Position numbers and translations under genes: made by a program. A stretch of DNA of 7,644 bases from JBLFWJ01 sp047611425. GTDB lineage: Bacteria; Bacteroidota; Bacteroidia; UBA10329. Location: positions 1 to 7,644 of the forward strand of contig JBLFWJ010000160.1 of NCBI GenBank assembly GCA_047611425.1, given 5' to 3'. Shown one piece after another: positions 1 to 6,887 of this stretch (the stretch's first letter is position 1; each line of letters begins with the position of its first letter). Below the pieces are notes generated by a model. That model had not been told where the DNA came from, searched no databases, and was given only the letters and a program-made list of their open reading frames with translations.

Positions 1-635
1 GCAACTCGGCCACTATGAACGTCCAATGGACAGGATAGGAGCGAGGGTGGAATTTGGTTCCAAATACCGAAATCAACGCCTCGGTGGTTCGATCTAATCA
101 TCCATCTTAGGTACATGTTGATTCGTTTTGCTGCACTTCCTTTTAAAGGATCAGCCACATGTTTTTCGATTCGTTTTTCGTGATTAACCTCAAAAAATGA
201 TGATCTGAAATGATGGATAGCGTTGGAGAGATCTTGGTCACCATTGCTGATGCCGGTTACAAAATGATCCTCGAGACTTTCAGAAGTCGAGTAAAGTCGT
301 TTCAAACTTCTGCAGAAGAATCGAACATCATCGGCATTGAACGTTCGGTGCACAAAGCCATCAAACCGCTGCAGGTCGTTCTCAGAATGGTTTAATATGA
401 AGGAGTAGGGTTCACCATCCATTAAGGTTATCAGCCGTTCAGCATTCTTAATAATCATTGGCCTTTTACCCCAAGCTATGGTGGCAGCGAAAAAGCCACT
501 GATTTCAATGTCTTGTTTTAAAGAGAATTGATGTGGAATGGAAATTGGATCCGATTCAATGAATTCCGGTCGGCAGAACTCATCATACTTGGAATCCAGA
601 AAGTCCTTGAGCGGTAAGCTATTGTCTGGCCGCAT
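1..635 (-). CDS. TIGR02757/DUF2400 family protein, 3'-truncated by window edge
   Basis: A continuous minus-strand frame runs from an ATG at 635 to the window edge with no stop (211 complete codons). The protein starts MRPDNSLPLKDFLDSKYDEF and contains HQFSLKQDIEISGFFAATIAWGKR (residues 35-58, in two adjoining pieces: HQFSLKQDIEIS and GFFAATIAWGKR), then GSAAKRINMYLRWMIR (167-181 region) and CPLDVHSGR (202-210). I recognise this pattern as the TIGR02757 (DUF2400) family, which is common in Bacteroidota and usually about 250 residues, so roughly 40 C-terminal residues are missing beyond base 1. The function is not established. The Lys170 helix followed by a PLDVH motif recalls HhH-GPD DNA glycosylases, but this is only a resemblance. 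The ATG lies 17 bases inside the end of the upstream TPR gene, so the two are probably co-transcribed and translationally coupled. The family assignment is from memory of family sequences, without a search. Confidence 0.85.
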   Translation of the reverse strand, partial: MRPDNSLPLKDFLDSKYDEFCRPEFIESDPISIPHQFSLKQDIEISGFFAATIAWGKRPMIIKNAERLITLMDGEPYSFILNHSENDLQRFDGFVHRTFNADDVRFFCRSLKRLYSTSESLEDHFVTGISNGDQDLSNAIHHFRSSFFEVNHEKRIEKHVADPLKGSAAKRINMYLRWMIRSNHRGVDFGIWNQIPPSLLSCPLDVHSGRV

Positions 636-1881
636 ACTTCTGATAAAGTGCTTCATCTCCATACTGCTGTGCAATTTGGAGAATAGGCCCAATTGCAGCT
701 TTCTGTCCCATTTGCTCTGCTCGCATAAAATATTCTAAGGCAGTATGCATCTTATCCTGAATTGCCTTTTCTTTGAATCTGTTCATGTCTTCAGCGGCAC
801 CAATACTGGCAGCCAAATTAAAGTGTAGCACACCAGCATTGTACAACGCAGCACTGTTTGTAGGCTCTTTCGAAATAATCATGTCATAGACCTTTACGGC
901 CGTTTCGGGGTCATCTTCCGAAACCATTTTAGCGTACTGAAACATCAGGTTGACATTGTCGGGATACTTAGCAACTGTCTCCTGAATTAGTAATTTTTGC
1001 TCTTCCGATTCAGCTCCATTTCGAATCAATAAATCCACAAGAAATAGGTCAATCTTCGACTCTACGGCATCTAAATTCGGCAGAATCATGTCCTTTCTGA
1101 TCTGTTTCATTTCAACATTAGAAGTCACCTTTTCTCGATCTGCAGCAATAACCTTTAACCCGTTCTGCAAGGTTAACTGGGCAGCTTTCAAATCCTTACT
1201 GAAGTTATTTTGAAGCAATGCAATCCTGTAATACATGTAGCCTGCATAAGCATCCGGCCCCGGCATGATTCCAGTTTCGTATAGCTGAACAGCTTTTTGA
1301 AGAGAAGACAGTGCAGCAGCAGAATCCAGATTAGTCAATTGAACTTGCCCTTGATAATCCCAGGCTGAATAATTGTCGGGATTCAATTTCTGAACCGAAG
1401 TACACGCTCTAAGAATTTCCTTTGATGTTCTTGCTTTTTCCGCGCCTGTTCGTTTTTGATGTTCTTGAACCAGTTGCATGATATTTCTGGTTAAAAGCTT
1501 TTCCAGCGAATTGATTTTGATTTCAACGCTATTCTCCAGACCCGGTTTGTCTTGAATGTTCTTCCGGGCATAATCCAAATGATCTACACTATCATAGATG
1601 TACTCGCGATAAATATCCGGAACATCTTTGCCGCCCAACTTATTTACCTGAACCTGACTTTCCCGCAACTTGGCATCTGCTAGCCCGTATTCTGTACGGA
1701 CCTTGTCTCCAGCCTCAAGGTTTGCTGATTGCAAGGCTTGAGTAAATTTTGAAATAGCAGCTGGATATTCCTTGCCGTCCGTTAACAGCTGGTTTGCCTG
1801 TTCAACCAGTTCGGAAGCCGATTGACCAAACGCAAAGCAGTTGAGAAGAATGAAAAATAGGGGGAGTGTGAATCGTTTCAT
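619..1881 (-). CDS. Exported TPR-repeat protein
   Basis: This encodes a 420-residue protein with an N-terminal signal peptide (MKRFTLPLFFILLNCFAFGQ, cleavage probably near residue 20), so it is secreted or periplasmic. The rest is almost wholly helical with tetratricopeptide-like units. The clearest are residues 22-52, 166-202, 208-246, and the pair 305-337 / 339-357 (PDNVNLMFQYAKM..., PTNSAALYNAGVLHFNLA), with a last helix-turn-helix near 375-392. TPR proteins act as protein-interaction scaffolds; no enzymatic motif is visible. No membrane segment follows the signal peptide and there is no lipobox. The ATG at 1881 is preceded by AT-rich sequence without a Shine-Dalgarno motif, which is normal in Bacteroidota. 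It heads the minus-strand unit with the DUF2400 gene, whose start overlaps its last 17 bases, and it diverges from the SBP gene across a 56-bp gap. The specific partner or role cannot be told from sequence. Confidence 0.85.
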   Translation of the reverse strand: MKRFTLPLFFILLNCFAFGQSASELVEQANQLLTDGKEYPAAISKFTQALQSANLEAGDKVRTEYGLADAKLRESQVQVNKLGGKDVPDIYREYIYDSVDHLDYARKNIQDKPGLENSVEIKINSLEKLLTRNIMQLVQEHQKRTGAEKARTSKEILRACTSVQKLNPDNYSAWDYQGQVQLTNLDSAAALSSLQKAVQLYETGIMPGPDAYAGYMYYRIALLQNNFSKDLKAAQLTLQNGLKVIAADREKVTSNVEMKQIRKDMILPNLDAVESKIDLFLVDLLIRNGAESEEQKLLIQETVAKYPDNVNLMFQYAKMVSEDDPETAVKVYDMIISKEPTNSAALYNAGVLHFNLAASIGAAEDMNRFKEKAIQDKMHTALEYFMRAEQMGQKAAIGPILQIAQQYGDEALYQKYAARQ

Positions 1882-1888
1882 AATCTAT

Positions 1889-1904
1889 TTGTTTTGCAAA
1901 ACAA
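1889..1904. promoter_or_regulatory. Perfect 16-bp palindrome in the divergent intergenic region (candidate operator)
   Basis: The sequence TTGTTTTGCAAAACAA is identical to its own reverse complement. Allowing one bulged T on the left arm, the symmetry extends outwards to CTAT...ATAG (about 1885-1907). It sits 8 bp upstream of the minus-strand TPR start codon (1881) and 33 bp upstream of the ATG of the plus-strand SBP gene (1938), in the only gap (1882-1937) that can hold both promoters. A dimeric transcription factor site is a reasonable inference. I do not find a clean Bacteroidota TAnnTTTG -7 element on either strand, so promoter positions are not assigned. AT-rich palindromes can arise by chance. 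Confidence 0.4.
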
Positions 1905-1937
1905 TAGTAGCCACAATTGACCGATATTGCAGCCGTG

Positions 1938-3566
1938 ATGCGCATCCTTGTTAAACTGATAATTGTGTCTGTACTTGCCACTTCTTGTGGAAGGGAGCGC
2001 TCTGATTCAGGTAAAAGCGTGTTCCGTTACAACGAATCCAAAGGCATCACTTCCCTTGATCCGGCACAGGCCAGAACGATGGGAAATATATGGGCTGTGA
2101 ATCAACTCTTTGACGGCCTGGTTAATCTGGATTCTAACCTTCGGATTCAGCCTGCAATTGCGGCTTCTTGGGATATTTCTGAAGATGGAAAAACGTACAC
2201 GTTTCATTTGAGGGATGATGTCCTGTTTCATGAAGCGGAATGCTTTGAAAAGGCAGAGGAGCGTTCAGTTACAGCCCAAGACTTTGAATATTCATTCAAA
2301 AGGATTTTAGATCCAAAAACACTCAGCCCAGGCAAGTGGATTTTCAATCAAGTGGATCAGGATGATTCTGATTGTTTTAAAGCTATGGATGACACAACGT
2401 TTCGGATTAAGCTCAAACAGCCTTTCCCACCATTTTTAGGAATCCTTAGCATGCAATATTGCAGCGTTGTCCCAAAGGAAGCGGTGGAATACGGAGAAGG
2501 TAATTTTGGCCGGAATCCGATTGGGTGCGGGCCATTTAAATATGAAGCTTGGTATGAAGGTGTTAAGCTGGTTCTTCATAGAAATCCAGATTACTTCGAG
2601 GTTGATGAATTAGGAAATGACTTGCCGTATTTGGATGCGGTAGGCATTACGTTTATTGCCGATGCACAATCCGTTTTTCTTGAGTTTGCCAAGGGAAGTC
2701 TAGACATGATTTCCAGCTTAGAAGATGGATCTTTTAAGGATGCATTGATTACAAGAACTGGTCAGTTGAAAAGTGAATGGGATGGCAAAATAACGATGCT
2801 GAATGAGCCATTTCTAAATACTGAATATTTGGGTTTTTTAGTGGATTCAAACATTCAGGTAATGGATGGTAACCCGCTGAATAATAAAAAGATAAGAAAG
2901 GCAATTAACCTTGGATTTGATCGAGTTAAGATGATGAAATACATCCGAAACAACATCGGAACTCCTGGAATTCATGGTTTCGTTCCTTATGGAATGTGGC
3001 CAGATAAAAACATGATTCCAGAGGGTTATTCTTATCAACCTAAACTGGCTAAAAAGCTGTTGGCAGAAGCGGGATATCCAAAGGGAAAAGGACTGCCTCA
3101 GATCACACTTTACACCACTTCTCAGTACGTTGATATTTGCGAATACATTCAAGGTCAGGTGAAGCAATTGGGCATAGATCTGAAAATTGAAGTGAATCCT
3201 GGGGCGACACATGGTGGTTTGGTTTCCAATGCTCAAATTCCATTTTTTAGAAAGAGCTGGATCGCAGATTATGCCGATCCCGAGAATTATCTCTCGCTTT
3301 TCTATTCGCCTAACGAAGCTCCGAAAGGGCCGAATTACACGCATTTTTCTTCTTCAAAATTTGATTCTTATTACGAGGAATCTTTGATCACAACCAATGA
3401 TTCCATTCGTTGGGATTTGTATCAAAAGATGGATTCAATCATCATTGATGAATCACCCGTAATCGTGCTGTTTTACGATGAGGTCGTTCGGTTTGTCCAC
3501 AACGATGTTTCAGGGTTAATGTCAGACCCAATGAATCTGTTGGATCTGAAATACGTGAAGAAATAG
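1938..3566 (+). CDS. ABC transporter substrate-binding lipoprotein, peptide/oligopeptide (SBP_bac_5) family
   Basis: From the ATG at 1938 the protein is 542 residues and starts MRILVKLIIVSVLATSC, a short lipoprotein signal peptide with the modified Cys at residue 17. The frame stays open upstream to a TTG at 1917 and a GTG at 1935, but the ATG gives the best signal peptide. The mature part matches family 5 solute-binding proteins (OppA/DppA type). It begins with SLDPAQARTMGNIWAVNQLF, then the family signature AASWDISEDGKTYTFHLRDD, followed by the TAQDFEYSFKRI segment. Near the C-terminus are IADYADPENYLSLFYSPN and an ESPVIVLFYDE segment. Such proteins deliver peptides or other solutes to an ABC permease. 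No permease or ATPase gene lies nearby, so it must work with subunits encoded elsewhere or have another role. The next gene starts 18 bp downstream, suggesting it is first in a four-gene operon. Length is normal for the family; the ligand is unknown. Confidence 0.9.
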   Translation: MRILVKLIIVSVLATSCGRERSDSGKSVFRYNESKGITSLDPAQARTMGNIWAVNQLFDGLVNLDSNLRIQPAIAASWDISEDGKTYTFHLRDDVLFHEAECFEKAEERSVTAQDFEYSFKRILDPKTLSPGKWIFNQVDQDDSDCFKAMDDTTFRIKLKQPFPPFLGILSMQYCSVVPKEAVEYGEGNFGRNPIGCGPFKYEAWYEGVKLVLHRNPDYFEVDELGNDLPYLDAVGITFIADAQSVFLEFAKGSLDMISSLEDGSFKDALITRTGQLKSEWDGKITMLNEPFLNTEYLGFLVDSNIQVMDGNPLNNKKIRKAINLGFDRVKMMKYIRNNIGTPGIHGFVPYGMWPDKNMIPEGYSYQPKLAKKLLAEAGYPKGKGLPQITLYTTSQYVDICEYIQGQVKQLGIDLKIEVNPGATHGGLVSNAQIPFFRKSWIADYADPENYLSLFYSPNEAPKGPNYTHFSSSKFDSYYEESLITTNDSIRWDLYQKMDSIIIDESPVIVLFYDEVVRFVHNDVSGLMSDPMNLLDLKYVKK

Positions 3567-3584
3567 AAACACGAACTTTATTGC

Positions 3585-4334
3585 GTGAAAGCACAGTTTG
3601 AAATAGGAGGAAAGTGGGTTAAGGTTAATCTTGATGAAGGTGTAGATCTGTCTATACCAGTTTCAACGAATCCTGATCAGGTAAACGCATACTACGCCCA
3701 TCCTGTAAAGATGGAGCCTTATAAATCAGGCGATTTCGTAGGGGAAGTAAAGCAAGGTGGAAGCGTCAATTATCGTGATATATCATTTAACCCTCATGGG
3801 AATGGAACCCACACCGAATGTGTTGGTCACATTACAGAAGATATTCACAGCGTAAATGAGCATTTCAAGGATTTTTGGCAGTTGGTGAAATTGGTTTCAA
3901 TTGAACCGATTTCTACTGAAGAAGGAGACTTGGTGATTGATTATGGTGACGTTGCATCTCTGCTGACCGGTGGAGAACCCGCCATCATTATCCGAACGCT
4001 TCCTAATCCAACGGATAAGGTGAATCGTCAGTATTCCGGATTGAATCCGCCATATTTGAGCGACTCATTGATTAAGCAATTGGTTGATGCAGGAATCAAA
4101 CATTTACTGGTTGATCTGCCAAGTGTAGATCGCGAAGTAGACAACGGAAAGCTTCTTGGGCACCGTGCTTTTTGGATGCCAAATGGAGAGTTGAGAATGG
4201 ATTGCACGATTACCGAAATGGTCTTTGTTCCTAGCGAATTGGAGGACGGTACGTACTTGCTCAACTTACAAGTGGCACCATTTGAGAATGATGCGGCACC
4301 AAGTCGCCCCTTGATTTATCCAATTGAGGCATGA
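3585..4334 (+). CDS. Cyclase-family protein (kynurenine formamidase-like metal hydrolase)
   Basis: The 249-residue protein matches the cyclase family (PF04199), which includes the metal-dependent kynurenine formamidase KynB. Visible family landmarks are DLSIPVS (residues 21-27), the metal-binding block HGNGTHTECVGH (71-82), IIIRTLPN (134-141), VDLPSVD (176-182), GHRAFW (192-197) and the C-terminal ITEM...DGTYLLNLQVAPF...PSRPLIYPI. The metal block departs from the usual HxGTHxDxPxH: one extra residue separates the first His from GTH, Asp is Glu78 and Pro is Val80. The substrate is therefore uncertain; a formamide or similar amide hydrolase is possible. The protein is probably cytoplasmic, with no signal peptide. 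GTG at 3585 is the only usable start between the SBP stop codon, which is in the same frame, and the conserved N-terminus. The stop overlaps the next gene's ATG in an ATGA arrangement, implying translational coupling. A role in the arabinose-lipid pathway is not evident. Confidence 0.87.
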   Translation: MKAQFEIGGKWVKVNLDEGVDLSIPVSTNPDQVNAYYAHPVKMEPYKSGDFVGEVKQGGSVNYRDISFNPHGNGTHTECVGHITEDIHSVNEHFKDFWQLVKLVSIEPISTEEGDLVIDYGDVASLLTGGEPAIIIRTLPNPTDKVNRQYSGLNPPYLSDSLIKQLVDAGIKHLLVDLPSVDREVDNGKLLGHRAFWMPNGELRMDCTITEMVFVPSELEDGTYLLNLQVAPFENDAAPSRPLIYPIEA

Positions 4335-5200
4335 AGCAGTTATCAAGCATACTTGAGCTGATTCGGCCAAAGCATTGGGTAAAGAATTTGTTTGTGATGA
4401 TGCCGCTGTTCTTCGCGGGGCAGGTTCAGAATCAGAACAGATTGATTGACACCGTTGTGGCTATGGTGGCCTTCTGTCTGGTTGCAAGTGCTGTATATGT
4501 GGTCAATGACCTGAAAGATGCGAAAGCCGATAGGAAGCATCCCGAGAAGAAGAAGCGTCCAATAGCTTCCGGAGCAGTTAAAAAAGGGATGGCTGGCTTG
4601 ATAAGCATTATTCTACTGGCGGCTTCCATAGCAATCGCATTAAGTGTTTCCAGAGAAGTGGCCATGGGACTGGGCCTGTACTTCCTAATGAATTTAGCTT
4701 ACACATTTGGATTGAAAAAGGTGTCAATCCTAGATGTGTCGATCATCGCAACGGGATTCGTTATCCGAGTTTTGGTTGGTGGTTCGGCTTCGGACGTTCA
4801 TATTTCCCACTGGATCATCATCGATACATTTCTGTTGGCTCTAATCCTTGCTTTATCAAAACGTAGAGCTGAGTTGAATTTACACGGTAAAAATGTGGAG
4901 GTCAGGCAAAGTCTGAAAGGATACAATGAAGGTTTTCTTGATCTCAGTCTTGTGCTTTTCTCGGGCGTTACAATCGTCTCGTACATCATGTATTGCGTTT
5001 CGGATGAAGTAATGAATCGCCTAGATTCAGAATTGGTCTATCTCACCGCAATCTTTGTGATGCTTGGTTTGATGCGTTATCTGCAGCAGATTATCGTTAA
5101 CCGCTCCACTAAAGGGCCGGTTCAAATGCTTTATTCAGATGGATTCCTATTGCTCGTTGTCGTAGCATGGGCCGCCTCATTCGTCTTTATACTCTATTGA
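4331..5200 (+). CDS. UbiA-family polyprenyl-phosphate phosphoribosyltransferase (decaprenyl-phosphate phosphoribosyltransferase-like)
   Basis: This is a 289-residue integral membrane protein of the UbiA prenyltransferase fold with about eight or nine hydrophobic helices. The N-terminus IRPKHWVKNLFVMMPLFFAG (11-30) is the signature I associate with 5-phosphoribose:decaprenyl-phosphate transferases such as mycobacterial Rv3806c. The first aspartate motif is NDLKDAKAD (59-67), followed by HPEKKKRPIASG (70-81). The second conserved region is LKKVSILDVSIIATGFVIR (128-146), followed by LALSKRRAEL (173-182) and a C-terminal SDGFLLLVVVAW (269-280). The known reaction moves 5-phosphoribose from PRPP to polyprenyl phosphate on the cytoplasmic face, starting lipid-linked arabinofuranose synthesis. 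The ATG overlaps the cyclase stop by 4 bp and the DprE1-like gene begins 3 bp after its stop. That pairing strongly supports this specificity over 4-hydroxybenzoate or heme prenylation. The actual prenyl length is unknown in this organism. Confidence 0.88.
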   Translation: MKQLSSILELIRPKHWVKNLFVMMPLFFAGQVQNQNRLIDTVVAMVAFCLVASAVYVVNDLKDAKADRKHPEKKKRPIASGAVKKGMAGLISIILLAASIAIALSVSREVAMGLGLYFLMNLAYTFGLKKVSILDVSIIATGFVIRVLVGGSASDVHISHWIIIDTFLLALILALSKRRAELNLHGKNVEVRQSLKGYNEGFLDLSLVLFSGVTIVSYIMYCVSDEVMNRLDSELVYLTAIFVMLGLMRYLQQIIVNRSTKGPVQMLYSDGFLLLVVVAWAASFVFILY

Positions 5201-5203
5201 CCC

Positions 5204-6505
5204 TTGGGAAGAAAGGAGGAAATATTCGGTTGGGGAATGTATCCGAAAGTGGATGCTCAAGTTGACGAACCTGCCTTTGTCGAGGACATTTCTAGAAGCC
5301 TGAAAAGCAATACGGTTTTGGCTCGTGGAATGGCTAGAAGTTATGGCGATGCCAGTTTGAACGACCATGTTGTCTCGACACTCAATTGCAACAGGATTAT
5401 TGATTTTAATACAGATTCCGGTGAGCTGGAATGTGAAGCTGGGGCCACTTTGGATTTGATTATCGATCTGATTCTTCCCAAGGGGTTTTTCTTACCCGTA
5501 ACGCCCGGAACCAAGTTCGTGACTGTTGGCGGTGCGATTGCAGCCGATATTCATGGCAAGAATCACCACATTGATGGGTGCTTTGGCAAGCATGTCGTTT
5601 TCCTCGATCTGTTGATTGAGGATGGTTCTGTTCTTCGATGTTCACCTGAGGAATACCCAGATCGTTTTTACAAGACAATTGGTGGAATGGGGCTTAGCGG
5701 AGTTATCGTGAAGGCTCGATTCAGATTGAAACGGGTTTCAACGGCTTACATCAATCAAAAAGTAATCAAGTGCAGAAACTTAGATGAGATCATGTCTGCT
5801 TTTGAAAATAACCAAGACAGCACCTATTCAGTTGCCTGGTTGGACACATCTCAAACCGGAAAGGGTATCGGGAAATCCGTCTTACTGCTAGGAGAACATG
5901 CCAATGAAAGCGATCTTACAGGATCAAAGAAGAATCCGTTAGAACTGCCAAAAAAGAAGAGTGTCAGTTTGCCGTTTAACTTTCCAGCGTTTACTATTAA
6001 CCCTTTGACAATCAAGGTTTTTAATGTTCTATTCTACCTGAAGAATCGGAATACTGAAAAGGCGATTATTGATCTCGATTCTTACTTCTATCCGTTGGAT
6101 GCCATCCATAATTGGAATAGGATTTATGGCAAGCCGGGTTTCACTCAGTATCAGTTCGTTATTCCAATGGAACGGAGTAGGGAGGGGCTTCAGGAGATTC
6201 TTGCATTCATTGCCGAGAACAAACGACTCTCTTTTCTTACTGTATTGAAGATGTTTGGAAAGGCGGATGAAAAGGCCAAATTGTCCTTCCCGAAGGAAGG
6301 CTACACGCTAACAATCGACCTAAACGTTAATAAAGGTATCGAAGAATTTATTGCAGGGTTAGATGATCTGGTTGAGAAGTACGATGGCCGAGTTTACTTC
6401 GCCAAGGATGCTTTTTCTCGGTTGGGTCGGAAGGATATCACTCGGTTCAATCTGAAGGAAAATCGAACATTCAATTCGAGATTAGCAGATCGGCTTACTT
6501 CTTAA
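5204..6505 (+). CDS. dprE1: DprE1-like FAD-dependent polyprenyl-phosphoryl-ribose 2'-oxidase
   Basis: The 433-residue flavoprotein belongs to the vanillyl-alcohol-oxidase-type FAD-binding family and aligns by eye with mycobacterial DprE1 over its length. Matching landmarks are GWG (9-11), ARGMARSYGDASLN (40-53), PGTKFVTVGGAIAADIHGKN (101-120), KTIGGMGLSG (157-166), FYPLDAIHNWNRIYG (295-309), QYQFVIP (315-321), SFLTVLKMFG (343-352), LSFPKEGYTLTIDL (360-373) and VYFAKD (397-402). DprE1 oxidises the 2'-OH of polyprenyl-phosphoryl-ribose to the keto form, which DprE2 then reduces to arabinose. Counting from conserved flanks, His117 and Lys401 correspond to His132 and Lys418 of the mycobacterial enzyme, whereas Thr370 replaces Cys387. 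The start is TTG at 5204: an in-frame stop lies 6 bp upstream and the next ATG (5237) would remove the conserved GWG. It lies 3 bp after the phosphoribosyltransferase gene. No DprE2-type gene is in the window. Its end overlaps the convergent GtrA gene by 11 bp. Confidence 0.87.
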   Translation: MGRKEEIFGWGMYPKVDAQVDEPAFVEDISRSLKSNTVLARGMARSYGDASLNDHVVSTLNCNRIIDFNTDSGELECEAGATLDLIIDLILPKGFFLPVTPGTKFVTVGGAIAADIHGKNHHIDGCFGKHVVFLDLLIEDGSVLRCSPEEYPDRFYKTIGGMGLSGVIVKARFRLKRVSTAYINQKVIKCRNLDEIMSAFENNQDSTYSVAWLDTSQTGKGIGKSVLLLGEHANESDLTGSKKNPLELPKKKSVSLPFNFPAFTINPLTIKVFNVLFYLKNRNTEKAIIDLDSYFYPLDAIHNWNRIYGKPGFTQYQFVIPMERSREGLQEILAFIAENKRLSFLTVLKMFGKADEKAKLSFPKEGYTLTIDLNVNKGIEEFIAGLDDLVEKYDGRVYFAKDAFSRLGRKDITRFNLKENRTFNSRLADRLTS

Positions 6506-6887
6506 ATACCCACAGTTTCTGAAGGGTGAAGTTCCATCCAATGGCGACAATGCTATCTACAATGATTCTGGAAATTCGATAATCGAGGTGAAGGAATTCG
6601 GTCATAAGCCACGTACCGCCTGACTTAAGCGCAATGCTACCAGCAACAACCAATACAAACCTTGGCAGCTGTTCGCGCTTTCGCTGATCCGTTGCCTTGA
6701 ATGTCCAATATCGATTGATGCTGTAGTTGACCACAGCCCCAATCATTCCTCCAGCAACGATTGAAAAAACGTAATAAACGCCAAAGACTTCTGTGAGCAG
6801 CAACATGACACTATAGTCGGTCATGCCCCCCACAAAGGAGGATACTTGCGCTTTTCCGAGGGTTTTAAACAGGTTCTTGAACCTCAT
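6495..6887 (-). CDS. GtrA-family membrane protein
   Basis: From the ATG at 6887 this is a 130-residue protein with four predicted membrane helices, the usual size and topology of the GtrA family (PF04138). Family landmarks are VGGMTDYSVMLLL near the start, GAVVNYSINRYWTFKA after the second helix, and a final IGWNFTLQKLWVFKK. GtrA proteins are linked to membrane translocation or assembly of polyprenyl-linked sugars; the mycobacterial member Rv3789 is encoded beside dprE1 and has been tied to arabinan synthesis. The frame is open upstream to an ATG at 6950, but the extra 21 residues are polar and atypical, so 6887 is preferred. This start overlaps the end of the CDP-alcohol phosphatidyltransferase gene by 23 bp, implying coupling. 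The 3' end overlaps the convergent dprE1-like gene by 11 bp. Which lipid-linked sugar it handles is inferred from position only. Confidence 0.88.
   Translation of the reverse strand: MRFKNLFKTLGKAQVSSFVGGMTDYSVMLLLTEVFGVYYVFSIVAGGMIGAVVNYSINRYWTFKATDQRKREQLPRFVLVVAGSIALKSGGTWLMTEFLHLDYRISRIIVDSIVAIGWNFTLQKLWVFKK

Noticed and set aside
210..395. Small plus-strand ORF (61 aa)
   Set aside because: It lies antisense within the DUF2400 coding frame, which has clear family motifs; the small product resembles nothing.
538..738. Small plus-strand ORF (66 aa)
   Set aside because: It is antisense to the start of the DUF2400 gene and the end of the TPR gene, with no supporting features.
1917..1937. 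TTG start at 1917 for the SBP lipoprotein
   Set aside because: The added residues place acidic and neutral sequence before the signal peptide; the ATG at 1938 gives a standard lipoprotein leader.
1882..1937. Bacteroidota-type TTTG / TAnnTTTG promoter
   Set aside because: TTTG-like words occur, but no pair with the correct spacing and a proper -7 element was found on either strand.
2847..3344. 165-aa minus-strand ORF
   Set aside because: It is the longest shadow frame, entirely inside the well-supported SBP gene; its composition is not protein-like and no motif is seen.
5211..5220. Purine-rich GAAAGGAGGA as a Shine-Dalgarno for the ATG at 5237
   Set aside because: The spacing of 16 bases is too long, and that start would delete the conserved GWG segment.
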